The notes under the pieces were generated by a model. It was not told the DNA's origin and made no database searches. It was given only the letters and a program-made list of their open reading frames with translations. Below are positions 18,294 through 26,712 of a DNA stretch of 52,106 bases, one piece after another (position 1 is the stretch's first letter; each line of letters starts with the position of its first letter). The translations under genes were made by a program, and so were the position numbers. The stretch covers positions 1 through 52,106 of the forward strand of contig DASPNP010000068.1 in assembly GCA_035626475.1 (NCBI GenBank), in the 5' to 3' direction. This DNA comes from DASPKT01 sp035626475 (GTDB lineage: Bacteria > Pseudomonadota > Alphaproteobacteria > Azospirillales > Azospirillaceae).

Positions 18294-19283
18294 CTACAGG
18301 GTGAGGATGATCTTCCCGACATGCGCGCTGCTCTCCATCAGCGCGTGCGCCTCGGCGGCCCGGTCCAGCGGGAAGGTGGCGTGGATCAGGGGCTTCACCG
18401 TGCCCGACTCCAGCAGCGGCCAGACCTTCGCGCGCAGCGCCTCGGCGATGCGGCCCTTCTCGGCGACGGGACGGGCGCGGAGCGTCGAGCCGGTCATGGT
18501 CAGGCGCTTGGTCATGATCGGGTAGAGGTTCAGCGTCGCCGTGGGCCCGCGCAGGAAGGCGATGGAGACGTGGCGGCCGTCGGGCGCCAGCACCTCCAGG
18601 TTGCGCGGGATATAGTCGCCACCGACCATGTCCAGCACCACGTCCACGCCGCGCCCGCCGGTGGCCTCCTTGACGACGGCGACGAAATCCTCGGCCCGGT
18701 AGTCGATGCCCCGATCGGCGCCCAGGGCCTCGCAGGCCCGGGCCTTCTCTGGGCTGCCGGCGGTGGCGTAGATGGTGGCGCCGAAGGCTTTGGCCAGTTG
18801 GATCGCCGTGGTGCCGATGCCGCTGGTGCCGCCATGGACCAGGAAGCTCTCGCCGAGGCGCAAGCCCCCCCGCTCGAACACGTTGGTCCAGACGGTGAAG
18901 AAGGTCTCAGGCAAGCCGGCCGCCTCCTCCCGGGTGATGCCCGCCGGGATCGGCAGGCATTGCGGCGCGGGGGCGACGCAGTACTCGGCATAGCCGCCGC
19001 CCGCCACCAGGGCGCAGGCGCGGTCGCCGACCGACCAGCCCTGGACCCCCTCGCCCAGCGCGGCGACGGTGCCGGCGACCTCCAGGCCCGGCAGGTCGGA
19101 CGCGCGCGGCGGCGGCGGGTACTTGCCCTGGCGCTGCAGGACATCAGGCCGGTTCACGCCGGCGGCATGCACCCGGATCAGAATCTCGCCCGGACCGGCC
19201 ACCGGCACCGGCCGCTCGCAGGGCACCAGCGCCTCCGGCCCGCCGGGCACCCTGATCTCCACCGCGCGCATCATGCCCGTCAT
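18294..19283 (-). CDS. NAD(P)H quinone oxidoreductase, zeta-crystallin/PIG3 type
   Basis: Medium-chain dehydrogenase/reductase of 329 residues without zinc ligands. An N-terminal GroES-like domain has HAAGVNRPDVLQRQGKYPPP (about 39-58). The cofactor domain has LVHGGTSGIGTTAIQLAKAF (149-168), with the AxxGxxG variant used for NADPH. It closes with AHVGKIILTL, a common C-terminus in the family. It reduces quinones or enones; the exact substrate is unknown. The start at ATG 19283 has GGGAGG 7 bases upstream. The DUF1192 gene is divergent. Confidence 0.9.
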   Translation of the reverse strand: MTGMMRAVEIRVPGGPEALVPCERPVPVAGPGEILIRVHAAGVNRPDVLQRQGKYPPPPRASDLPGLEVAGTVAALGEGVQGWSVGDRACALVAGGGYAEYCVAPAPQCLPIPAGITREEAAGLPETFFTVWTNVFERGGLRLGESFLVHGGTSGIGTTAIQLAKAFGATIYATAGSPEKARACEALGADRGIDYRAEDFVAVVKEATGGRGVDVVLDMVGGDYIPRNLEVLAPDGRHVSIAFLRGPTATLNLYPIMTKRLTMTGSTLRARPVAEKGRIAEALRAKVWPLLESGTVKPLIHATFPLDRAAEAHALMESSAHVGKIILTL

Positions 19284-19379
19284 CGCCCAGCCTCCCGATG
19301 TCACCGGCCCGATATCACCGGGTTGAAGCTGTAGTCCGGCTGTTCCAGACTGGCAAGACGACCCGACGGAGCATGCCCC

Positions 19380-19562
19380 ATGGACCTCGACGATCTCGTC
19401 CCCGCCAAGCAGCCCAAGAAGCCGCTCGACCTCTCCCGCCTCTCCATCGACGAGCTGAAGGACTACATCGCCGCCATGGAAGCCGAGATCGCCCGCGTGC
19501 GTGAGCACATCAAGTCCAAGCAGGCCAGCCTGGACGCCGCGGCGGCCTTCTTCAAGAAGTGA
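19380..19562 (+). CDS. DUF1192 family protein
   Basis: 60 residues. The core LDLSRLSIDELKDYIAAMEA, followed by EIARVREHIKSKQASLDAAAAFFKK, is the DUF1192 signature: one coiled-coil helix ending in an FFK motif. Function is unknown; the family is typical of alphaproteobacteria. It is divergent from the quinone oxidoreductase (96-base gap) and followed within 25 bases by family 2 repeat copy 2. Confidence 0.85.
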   Translation: MDLDDLVPAKQPKKPLDLSRLSIDELKDYIAAMEAEIARVREHIKSKQASLDAAAAFFKK

Positions 19563-19585
19563 CCGGCGCGGCTGAGGCGTGATGC

Positions 19586-19687
19586 GTGCTTCGACAAGCT
19601 CAGCATGAGGGATGTAAGTTCCAGGCACTCCCGGAAACCGCGGGAGCAGCAAAAACTTCCTCAGCCTGAGCCTGTCGAAGGCCGCAC
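19586..19687. repeat. Inverted-repeat element, family 2, copy 2
   Basis: 102 bp with ends GTGCTTCGACAAGCTCAGCA and CAGCCTGAGCCTGTCGAAGG. It overlaps the last 27 bases of the ribbon-helix-helix gene and provides its stop codon. Confidence 0.8.
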
Positions 19688-19909
19688 ACCGGCGGCGCTG
19701 CCTGGCCTTTCCTTGAACCACCCCAGCGCGTAGACGCGGATGGCGCTGGACAGGTTGCCCTCGCGCGTCCGGTCGATCTCCTCGACCAGCGCGTTCAGGG
19801 ACAGGCCCTTGGCCGCCGCGATCTCCTTCAGCGCGTCCCAGAAGGGCTCCTCCAGCGTGACGCTGGTGGAGTGGCCGGAGATCTGGACCGAGCGCTTGCG
19901 CAGGGTCAT
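19661..19909 (-). CDS. Ribbon-helix-helix domain protein
   Basis: 82 residues. The segment LRKRSVQISGHSTSVTLEEP and FWDALKEIAAAKGLSLNALV fit a ribbon-helix-helix DNA-binding fold of the RHH_4 type (beta strand then two helices), followed by NLSSAIRVYALGWFKER. The final eight codons (VRPSTGSG) and the stop lie inside repeat copy 2, so the natural C-terminus was probably replaced when the element inserted. The start at ATG 19909 is chosen; an upstream extension would be translated from palindromic element copy C and is unlikely. It may regulate neighbours, but no target is visible. Confidence 0.75.
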   Translation of the reverse strand: MTLRKRSVQISGHSTSVTLEEPFWDALKEIAAAKGLSLNALVEEIDRTREGNLSSAIRVYALGWFKERPGSAAGVRPSTGSG

Positions 19910-19920
19910 GTCACACCGCC

Positions 19921-20004
19921 CGTAGGTCGCATGGAGCCGCAGGCGCAATGCGACAGCCGACGCGGGAAATGTCGCATTGCGGCTTCGCCTCCATGCGACC
20001 TACG
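19921..20004. repeat. Palindromic element, family 1, copy C
   Basis: 84 bp, ends CGTAGGTCGCATGGAGCC and CTCCATGCGACCTACG, inner GCGCAATGCGACA / TGTCGCATTGCGG. It lies between the bioA stop and the start of the ribbon-helix-helix gene, so unlike the other copies it is between two genes of the same strand and would be part of any read-through transcript. Confidence 0.85.
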
Positions 20005-20009
20005 GGGAA

Positions 20010-21293
20010 TCATCCCCGTCCCCGCGACCAGTCCGCCACCACCCGGCACACGGCCCCGGTCAGCGTCGCCAGGTCGGCCTCGCCGATGGTCAGCGCCGGG
20101 GTCAGATAGACGATGTCGCGGAAGGGGCGCACCCAGACGCCCTGCTCCACGAACCTGGCCTTGAGCGAGTTCAGATCGCCGATGCCGCCCAGCTGCACCA
20201 CGCCGATGGCGCCGAGCACGCGGACGTCGCGCACGCCCGGCAGGCCGCGGCAGGGCTCCAGGCCGGCCGCCAGCGTCTGGGATATCGCGGCGGCCTGCGC
20301 CAGGCGCGGCTCGCTCTCAAAGAGGTCCAGGCTGGCATTGGCGGCGGCGCAGGCCAGCGGGTTCGCCATGTAGGTCGGCCCGTGCATCAGCGCGTGCATG
20401 GGATCGTCCGACAGGAACGCCTCGAACACATGGCGCCGCGCCACGGTGGCGGCCAGCGCCATGGTGCCGCCGGTCAGCGCCTTCGACAGGGTGACGATGT
20501 CGGGCACGATCCCGGCCGCCTCGCAGGCGAACATGGTGCCGGTGCGGCCGAAGCCGGTGAAGATCTCGTCCAGGATCAGCAGCAGCCCGTAGCGGTCGGC
20601 CAGCCGCCGCAGCGTGCGCAGCACCTCCGGGTCATGGAACAGCATGCCGCCGGCGCCCTGCACCAGCGGCTCCACCAGGATGGCGGTGATCTCGTGGGCC
20701 TCGGCGTCCAGCGTCGCCTCCAGCGCGGCCGTGGACGCCTCGTCGACGGGCAAATCCATGATGGTGTGCTGCGGCAGCAGCCCCTGGAAGAGGGCGTGCA
20801 TCCCCTCCTCCGGATCGCAGACCGCCATGGTGCCCAGCGTGTCGCCGTGATAGCCGCCCTTGAAGGCCAACAGGCGGGTGCGGCCGCACTCGCCCCGGTT
20901 CAGCCGGTACTGCACCGCCATCTTCATGGCGACCTCGACCGAGACCGAGCCGCTGTCGGTGAAGAAGACCCGCTCCAGGTCGCCCGGCAGCATGCCCGCC
21001 AGCCGGCGCGCCAGGGTGAAGGCCGGCTCGTTGGCGAGGCCGCCGAACATGACGTGCGGCATGGCCTGCAGCTGCCGCGTCACCGCCTCGCGTATGTGCG
21101 GGTGGTTGTAGCCGTGGCAGGCGGTCCACCAGCTGGCGATGCCGTCCACCAGCTCGCGCCCATCAGCCAGTGTGATCCGCGTGCCGGAGGTCGCGACCGC
21201 CGGCAGCGGCACCGGCGCCCGCTTCATCTGCGCGTAGGGCAGCCAGACATGCGGCCAGCCCCTGTCGAGCCAGTCTCCGCCCCTGCCCGCCAT
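20010..21293 (-). CDS. bioA: Adenosylmethionine-8-amino-7-oxononanoate aminotransferase
   Basis: PLP enzyme that converts KAPA to DAPA, the third step of biotin ring assembly, usually with SAM as amino donor. Seen are WWTACHGYNHPHI, the PLP-site FTDSGSVSVEVAMKMA (about 111-126), LAFKGGYHGDTLGTM, LILDEIFTGFGRTG (D242) and the Schiff-base lysine in TLSKALTGG (K271). HGPTYMANPLACAAA is the typical BioA substrate-site motif. The 427-residue length is normal. It begins 6 bases after the bioB stop, so bioB and bioA are one transcript. Confidence 0.95.
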   Translation of the reverse strand: MAGRGGDWLDRGWPHVWLPYAQMKRAPVPLPAVATSGTRITLADGRELVDGIASWWTACHGYNHPHIREAVTRQLQAMPHVMFGGLANEPAFTLARRLAGMLPGDLERVFFTDSGSVSVEVAMKMAVQYRLNRGECGRTRLLAFKGGYHGDTLGTMAVCDPEEGMHALFQGLLPQHTIMDLPVDEASTAALEATLDAEAHEITAILVEPLVQGAGGMLFHDPEVLRTLRRLADRYGLLLILDEIFTGFGRTGTMFACEAAGIVPDIVTLSKALTGGTMALAATVARRHVFEAFLSDDPMHALMHGPTYMANPLACAAANASLDLFESEPRLAQAAAISQTLAAGLEPCRGLPGVRDVRVLGAIGVVQLGGIGDLNSLKARFVEQGVWVRPFRDIVYLTPALTIGEADLATLTGAVCRVVADWSRGRG

Positions 21294-21299
21294 GGGCGT

Positions 21300-22310
21300 T
21301 CAGCCCTCCATGCGCGACATGCCCAGCCGCTTCAGCAGCGCCATGTCGCGGTCGGCCTCGGGGTTGGGCGTGGTCAGCAGCTTTTCGCCGTAGAAGATGG
21401 AGTTGGCGCCGGCGGCGAAGCACAGCGCCTGCATCTCGTCGCTCATCCCCTCGCGGCCGGCGGACAGGCGGACCATGGAGGCCGGCATGGTGATGCGGGC
21501 GACGGCGATGGTGCGCACGAACTCGATGGCGTCGATGCCCCGGTCATCGGCGAAGGGTGTGCCCTCGACCTTGACCAGCAGGTTGATCGGCACGCTCTCC
21601 GGGTGCTGCGGCATGGTCGCCAGCGTGTGGATCATGCCGACCCGGTCGTCGTCCCCCTCGCCCATGCCGACGATGCCGCCGCAGCAGACATTGATGCCGG
21701 CCTCGCGGACGTTGGACAACGTGTCCAGCCGGTCCTGGAAGGTGCGGGTGGTGATGACCTTGTCGTAGTACTCGGGCGAGGTGTCGATGTTGTGGTTGTA
21801 GTAGTCGAGGCCGGCATCCTTCAGCCGCTTCGCCTGGTGCGCGTCCAGCATGCCCAGCGTGACGCAGGTCTCCATGCCCAGGCCCTTCACCCCCTCGACC
21901 ATGGCGACGACATGATCCAGGTCGCGGTCCTTGGGCGAGCGCCAGGCGGCGCCCATGCAGAAACGCGAGGCGCCGGCGGCCTTGGCCGCGCGCGCCTCCT
22001 CCAGCACCTTCTCCACCGCCATCAGCTTGGACGCCTTGAGGCCGGTATCGTACTGGGCGGCCTGCGGGCAGTAGCCGCAATCCTCCGGGCAGCCGCCGGT
22101 CTTGATCGACAGCAGGGTCGAGACCTGGACCTGGGTCGGGTCGAAATGGCGGCGGTGGGTTGTCTGCGCCTGGAACAGCAGCTCGGGGAAAGGCAGCGCG
22201 AACAGCGCCTTGATCTCGTCCCGGGTCCAGTCGCTGCGCACCTCGCCGGGCTGGCGGCCGGGCTGGTGGGCGGTGCGGACGGGCGCGGTGTCGATGGCGG
22301 CGGTGGACAT
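21300..22310 (-). CDS. bioB: Biotin synthase
   Basis: Radical-SAM enzyme that inserts sulfur into dethiobiotin, the last step of biotin synthesis. The SAM cluster motif GGCPEDCGYCPQ (C74, C78, C81) is intact. Ligands of the second cluster fit the family in RFCMGAAW, METCVTLGML and GINVCCGGIVGMGE, and a conserved arginine for that cluster is present near SMVRLSAGR. The length is 336 residues. The start is taken as ATG 22310, with a G-rich site just upstream; a TTG at 22316 is an alternative. It is the first gene of the minus-strand biotin operon, divergent from bioF. Confidence 0.96.
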   Translation of the reverse strand: MSTAAIDTAPVRTAHQPGRQPGEVRSDWTRDEIKALFALPFPELLFQAQTTHRRHFDPTQVQVSTLLSIKTGGCPEDCGYCPQAAQYDTGLKASKLMAVEKVLEEARAAKAAGASRFCMGAAWRSPKDRDLDHVVAMVEGVKGLGMETCVTLGMLDAHQAKRLKDAGLDYYNHNIDTSPEYYDKVITTRTFQDRLDTLSNVREAGINVCCGGIVGMGEGDDDRVGMIHTLATMPQHPESVPINLLVKVEGTPFADDRGIDAIEFVRTIAVARITMPASMVRLSAGREGMSDEMQALCFAAGANSIFYGEKLLTTPNPEADRDMALLKRLGMSRMEG

Positions 22311-22349
22311 GGGCAAGCCCCCCCTGCGGTCTAAGCAGAGCTAATTGGT

Positions 22350-22379
22350 TTGAAGGAATGCCGGACGTACCGCTACATC
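22350..22379 (+). promoter_or_regulatory. Candidate promoter of bioFD
   Basis: TTGAAG (22350-22355), an 18-base spacer and TACATC (22374-22379) in the 100-base gap between the divergent bioB and bioF. No TTATMKATAA-type BioR site was found by eye, so the regulator is unclear. Confidence 0.3.
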
Positions 22380-22410
22380 GCAGGCACGGTCAAGCTTTTG
22401 CGGGTGGAGC

Positions 22411-23577
22411 ATGCGGTCCCTGGACCAGTTCGCGGCGTCCAAGCTGGCCCGCCTGGAGCGTGAATCGCTCCGGCGGCGGCTGGTGGACAGCGCGCGCCTG
22501 GACGGTCTCTGGGTCGAGCGCGACGGCCGCCGGCTGCTCTCCTTCTGCTGCAACGACTATCTGAACCTGACCCATCACCCCCGGCTGAAGGCGGCTGCGA
22601 CCGCCGCGCTGGAGAAATGGGGCACGGGCTCCGGCGCCTCGCGCCTGGTGACCGGCAACAACCCGCTCTTCGCCGAACTCGAGGCGCGGCTGGCGCGGCT
22701 CAAGGGCGCGGAGGCCGCCTGCGTCTTCGGCTCCGGCTATCTCGCCAATACCGGCATCATCCCGACGCTGGTGGGGACCGACGACCTGATCCTGGTGGAC
22801 GAGCTGGCGCACGCCTGCATCTGGGCCGGCGCCAAGCTCTCGGGCGCCACGGTCCTGACCTTCCGCCACAACGATACGGATCAGCTGGCGGAGCTGCTGG
22901 CCTGCCGGCGCGGCGCCTACCGGCACGCCCTGGTGGCGACCGACGGCGTCTTCTCCATGGACGGCGACCTCGCCCCCCTGCCCGCCCTGTCGGCCCTGTG
23001 CGAGACCCACGATGCGTGGCTGCTGACCGATGACGCTCATGGCATCGGCGTGATCGGCGGCGGGCGCGGCAGCAGCTTCGCTCATTGTGACAAGGTCGCG
23101 GTGCCGCTGCAGATGGGCACGCTGAGCAAGGCCGTGGGCGGCTATGGCGGCTATCTCTGCGCCAGCGCGCCGGTCATCGACCTGATCAAGACCCGCGCCC
23201 GCACGCTGGTCTATTCGACCGGCCTGCCGCCCGCGACAGTGGCCGCCGCCATCGCCGCGCTGGAATTGATCGAGGGCGATCCTGATTACGCGGCCCTGCC
23301 CGTCGCCAAGGCCCGGCTCTTCACCCGGCTCGCGGGGCTGCCCGGGGCCCAGAGCCCGATCGTGCCCGTCATCGTCGGCGGCGCCGAGGAGACGCTGGCG
23401 GCGTCCCGTCTCCTGGAGCGCGAGGGGTTCCTCGTCACCGCCATCCGCCCGCCGACCGTGCCCACGGGCACGTCCCGGCTCCGCATCACCTTCACCGCCA
23501 TGCACCCGGACGAGGAGGTGGCACGCCTCGCCCATCTCGTCGCCACCCGCGTGCTGCCCCAGTCAGTAGAGGCTTGA
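22411..23577 (+). CDS. bioF: 8-amino-7-oxononanoate synthase
   Basis: PLP enzyme condensing pimeloyl thioester with alanine to KAPA. Seen are SFCCNDYLNLTHHP (about 44-57), GTGSGASRLVTGNNPLFAEL, the pocket FGSGYLANTGI, LTDDAHGIGVIG and the PLP lysine in GTLSKAVGGYGG (K240). The length of 388 residues matches the family. It is the first gene of the plus-strand pair; bioD begins 5 bases after its stop. Together with bioA and bioB the locus covers the four steps from pimeloyl thioester to biotin; no bioC or bioH gene is in the window. Confidence 0.95.
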   Translation: MRSLDQFAASKLARLERESLRRRLVDSARLDGLWVERDGRRLLSFCCNDYLNLTHHPRLKAAATAALEKWGTGSGASRLVTGNNPLFAELEARLARLKGAEAACVFGSGYLANTGIIPTLVGTDDLILVDELAHACIWAGAKLSGATVLTFRHNDTDQLAELLACRRGAYRHALVATDGVFSMDGDLAPLPALSALCETHDAWLLTDDAHGIGVIGGGRGSSFAHCDKVAVPLQMGTLSKAVGGYGGYLCASAPVIDLIKTRARTLVYSTGLPPATVAAAIAALELIEGDPDYAALPVAKARLFTRLAGLPGAQSPIVPVIVGGAEETLAASRLLEREGFLVTAIRPPTVPTGTSRLRITFTAMHPDEEVARLAHLVATRVLPQSVEA

Positions 23578-23582
23578 TTACA

Positions 23583-24263
23583 ATGACCGCCTGCTTCGTC
23601 ACCGCCACCGGCACCGACATCGGCAAGACCTTCGTCACCTCGGGGCTCGCCCGGCACCTGCGCCGCCAGGGGCGTTGCGTCTCGGCGCTGAAGCCGGTCG
23701 TCACCGGCGTCGATCCCGCCCATTCGGTGGATGGCGACCCGGCCATGCTGCTGGAGGCGCTGGGCTGCCCGGTGACGGAGAAGGAGATCGCCGCCATCTC
23801 CCCCTGGCGCTTCAAGGCCCCGCTGGCCCCCGACATGGCCGCCCGGCGCGAGGGCAAGTCGATCGACTTCGGCGGCCTGCTGCGCTGGTGCCATGAGCAG
23901 GTGGACCGCCACCAAGGCCACCTCTTCATCGAGGGTGTCGGCGGCGCCATGGTGCCGCTGGACGAGACCCACACGGTGCTGGACTGGATGCAGGATTTGC
24001 ACCTGCCGGCGCTGGTGGTGGCGGGCTCCTATCTCGGCACGCTGAGCCATACGCTCTGCACGCTGGAGGTCCTGTGCAGCCGCGGCCTGAACGTCGCCGC
24101 CGTGGCGGTCAGCGAGACGCCGGGCTCCAGCGTGCCGCTGGACGAGACGGTGGAGGAGCTGGCCCGCTTCTCCCGCCGCGTCCCCGTCATCGCCGTGCCG
24201 CGCCTGCCCGACCCGACCGAGGACCACCCGGCCTTCGCGCGGATTTTGGAGCGGATCGGCTGA
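23583..24263 (+). CDS. bioD: Dethiobiotin synthetase
   Basis: ATP-dependent closure of the ureido ring of dethiobiotin from DAPA and CO2. The P-loop TGTDIGKT (9-16) and the catalytic-lysine segment SALKPVVTG are present. So are FIEGVGGAMVPLDE (about 118-131) and VVAGSYLGTLSHTLCT, which fit the family. The length is 226 residues. The ATG at 23583 is preferred; a TTG at 23574 would overlap the bioF stop. The gene is followed by family 2 repeat copy 3 and the convergent EamA gene. Confidence 0.94.
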   Translation: MTACFVTATGTDIGKTFVTSGLARHLRRQGRCVSALKPVVTGVDPAHSVDGDPAMLLEALGCPVTEKEIAAISPWRFKAPLAPDMAARREGKSIDFGGLLRWCHEQVDRHQGHLFIEGVGGAMVPLDETHTVLDWMQDLHLPALVVAGSYLGTLSHTLCTLEVLCSRGLNVAAVAVSETPGSSVPLDETVEELARFSRRVPVIAVPRLPDPTEDHPAFARILERIG

Positions 24264-24297
24264 GGCTGGCCATTCCGGGCAGCGTCGGGGGGAGTGC

Positions 24298-24400
24298 GTG
24301 CTTCGACAGGCTCAGCATGAGGGGGTTTTTGCTGCTCCCCATGCTTGCAGGAGTGCCTGGCTTCCTCCGTTCCTCATCCTGAGCCTGTCGAAGGACGCAC
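24298..24400. repeat. Inverted-repeat element, family 2, copy 3 (flipped core)
   Basis: 103 bp with ends GTGCTTCGACAGGCTCAGCA and CCTGAGCCTGTCGAAGGACG. Its core (TTTTTGCTGCTCC...GGAGTGCCTGG) is the reverse complement of the core of copies 1 and 2, so this copy lies in the opposite orientation. It sits between the convergent bioD and the EamA permease gene. Confidence 0.8.
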
Positions 24401-24416
24401 CAGGCCGCAGCCTCCC

Positions 24417-25289
24417 TCACGTCGTCGTCCGCGCCTCGATGATCTTGGGCCGGCGGAGGATCACCGCCGCCACGCCGGCCAGCGTCAGCGCGCCGCCGGC
24501 GAAGAGATGCCAGGTCAGCGGCTCGCCCAGCACCAGCACGCCCGACCCCACCCCGAAGACCGGCACCAGCAGCAGGAAGGGCATGGTCTGGTTCACCGGA
24601 TAGCGCGCCACCAGCGGCGTCCAGAACCAGTAGGCCAGGATGGTCGAGACCAGCCCCATGTAGCCGATGCAGGCCCAGCCCAGCCAGTCGGCCGCCATGA
24701 TCTGCTCGACCTGCCCCGTCTCCAGCAGCAGCGACAGCACCACCAGCTGCGGCACCGCGAACAGCGCCATGTAGGCGTTCAGCGTGAAGGGGTCGATCCC
24801 GCCCATCCATTTCAGCTGGATGTTGGAGAAGGAGAAGCAGAAGGCCGCCGCCACGACCAGCCCCAGCGAGAAGAGGTTGGCGCTGGCCCTGGGCTCGCCG
24901 GCGATGACGACCACGCCGAGGAAGGCCACGGCCATGCCCGCCGCCCGCCGCCAGCCCAGCGCGTCCTTCAGGAACACCGCCGCCAGCAGCGAGGCGAAGG
25001 GCACCTGCATCTGGATGGCGATGGAGGCGATGGAGGCGTCCACCCCCTGCACGCCGGTGAAGACCAGCGGGAAGTGCAGCCCGCCCATCACGACCGAATA
25101 GCCCAGCAGCTGGCGCAGCTTGCCGCGCGGCACCGCCACGAAGGGCAGCAGCACCACCGCCACCAGGGTGAAGCGCAGCACCATGGCGGTCAGCGGCTGG
25201 AACTGCTCCAGCGTCACCTTGGACACGGCGAAGTTGAAGCCCCAGATCGCCATGACGGCGAGCGCCCGCAGCAGGTCGACCGGCCTCAT
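24417..25289 (-). CDS. EamA/DMT family permease
   Basis: Inner-membrane transporter of 290 residues with ten predicted membrane segments in two EamA repeats. The first repeat starts LRALAVMAIWGFNFAVSKVT; the second begins near LVVAAAFCFSFSNIQLKWMG. These carriers usually export amino acids or metabolites; the substrate is unknown. The start is the ATG at 25289; the frame stays open further upstream but without conserved sequence. It sits downstream of the biotin genes on the other strand, and no functional link is evident. Confidence 0.88.
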   Translation of the reverse strand: MRPVDLLRALAVMAIWGFNFAVSKVTLEQFQPLTAMVLRFTLVAVVLLPFVAVPRGKLRQLLGYSVVMGGLHFPLVFTGVQGVDASIASIAIQMQVPFASLLAAVFLKDALGWRRAAGMAVAFLGVVVIAGEPRASANLFSLGLVVAAAFCFSFSNIQLKWMGGIDPFTLNAYMALFAVPQLVVLSLLLETGQVEQIMAADWLGWACIGYMGLVSTILAYWFWTPLVARYPVNQTMPFLLLVPVFGVGSGVLVLGEPLTWHLFAGGALTLAGVAAVILRRPKIIEARTTT

Positions 25290-25490
25290 GCGGGCCTCCC
25301 GGCGGGGCGGCAGGCAGGGCGATGGCGGTGCGAAGGGGCGGCGGGGAACGGCATGGGGCGGGTCCGATGCATCGGTCCCCGCACCATGCCACGCCCGCCG
25401 CCGCCCGAGCACCGCAGGCGGCGCAGGGGCGGAATGCGCAGCCCTTGACTGAGAATCGACAGTCGTAGGAACATCTATAGGATTTTCCCT

Positions 25491-26699
25491 ATGACGAGGT
25501 CCTACGCCATGTTCCAGCCCCACCGCCCCGACCCGTCCGGCGCCCCGCTCCGCGTAGCGGCATTCTGCGACGACCCGATCGGCCACGCGCTGGTCCGGAC
25601 CCTGTGCCAGGCCGACGGGCTGGACCGGCGCCTCGACGCCATCATGCGCGCCTGGACCCGGGGTGAGCCGGTGGTGCAGCCGGTGCTCTATGCCGGCGAC
25701 GGCCGGGTGCATGTGCCGGAGCCCCTCCCGTTGCGCGAGATCCTGGTCACCGGGGTCTCGCCCGAGGATGTCGGCGTGGTGGCGGCCGACGGCACCCGCT
25801 ACCGGCTGCACGAGACGGAGGCGGAGAAGCGCGACTGGTTCAACGGCCTCACCGGCACGCCCCGCCGCCACGTGCCGGCCGACGCGGTGGACGGGCTGCC
25901 GCTGGCGCTGCGCCTGGTGAAGCCCTACCCGATCCACGGCCGCCGCAGCTTCATGGAGGAGGCCGACGCCGACGCGATGCTGCTGCAGCTCTGGCAGGTG
26001 CGGCTGCTGCACGCCATGGCCGCCGTCTGGCACGAGGGCTTCGGCCGAGGCGAGCCGCTGGCCGCAGGCTACGCCTTCGCCGCCCGCCTCGGCATCGGCC
26101 TGCGCCGGGTGACGGAGGGCTATCCGGAGTACAACCCGAACCAGCCGCGGAACGATGCCGGGCGGTGGACGGATGGCGGTGGAGGCGGGTCATCGCCGAC
26201 CAGCTTCGAACGGCCGGGACGGGAGGATTTGCGGTACCTTGTGAGCCCGGAGGATGCGCAGGCGGGAGGGAGCAGGAAACCCGTCGATCTCGGGGGCGTG
26301 CCTTACGCCAACCCTGACTTCCGCAAGCAGACCGCTCCGGTAGACACCGGTCAATGCGTTGCCCTGGTTCAGAAAGCGGCCAAGATGCCGCTGACGAAGC
26401 ACTGGAAGGCTGGAGTCAGCCTCCAGGAGCGGCCAGAGATTCCGCCCGGGACCGTCATTGCAACCATGGTGGATGGAAAGTACCCTAACGAGCGAACCGG
26501 AAACCACGCGGCGTATTTTGTGCGGTATGAGACGCAGGGAGATAGAGAAGGCATCATCATCTATGACCAGTACATTGATCGAGACACGGGTAAAGTTGTG
26601 GGGCCAAGAGAGAGATTTATTGCCTTCCAACCTTACGATCCTGAGAAGAAGCAGAATAGATCAAACAACGCCAGCGCCTATTCTGTAGTTATCAAATAA
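25491..26699 (+). CDS. Polymorphic-toxin-like protein with BPSL0067-type C-terminal domain
   Basis: 402 residues in two parts. Residues 1-210 are GC-rich in codon use, match no family I recognise and lack a signal peptide. A linker, YNPNQPRNDAGRWTDGGGGG (214-233), is the NPxQPRxxxGRW motif often found just before toxin domains. Residues 283-400 resemble the BPSL0067 family, believed to have an NlpC/P60-like Cys-His fold: GQCVALVQKA (C289), GTVIATM, TGNHAAYF (H339) and YDQYID (D359). The C-terminal part has clearly lower GC, as expected for a swapped toxin domain. Exported proteins, likely immunity, follow at once. A peptidoglycan amidase role is inference. Confidence 0.7.
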   Translation: MTRSYAMFQPHRPDPSGAPLRVAAFCDDPIGHALVRTLCQADGLDRRLDAIMRAWTRGEPVVQPVLYAGDGRVHVPEPLPLREILVTGVSPEDVGVVAADGTRYRLHETEAEKRDWFNGLTGTPRRHVPADAVDGLPLALRLVKPYPIHGRRSFMEEADADAMLLQLWQVRLLHAMAAVWHEGFGRGEPLAAGYAFAARLGIGLRRVTEGYPEYNPNQPRNDAGRWTDGGGGGSSPTSFERPGREDLRYLVSPEDAQAGGSRKPVDLGGVPYANPDFRKQTAPVDTGQCVALVQKAAKMPLTKHWKAGVSLQERPEIPPGTVIATMVDGKYPNERTGNHAAYFVRYETQGDREGIIIYDQYIDRDTGKVVGPRERFIAFQPYDPEKKQNRSNNASAYSVVIK

Positions 26700-26712
26700 G
26701 ACGGGGATATGG

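Noticed and set aside
22311..22410. BioR operator between bioB and bioF
   Set aside because: No TTATMKATAA-like palindrome was found by eye; only a plausible sigma-70 promoter for bioF is visible.
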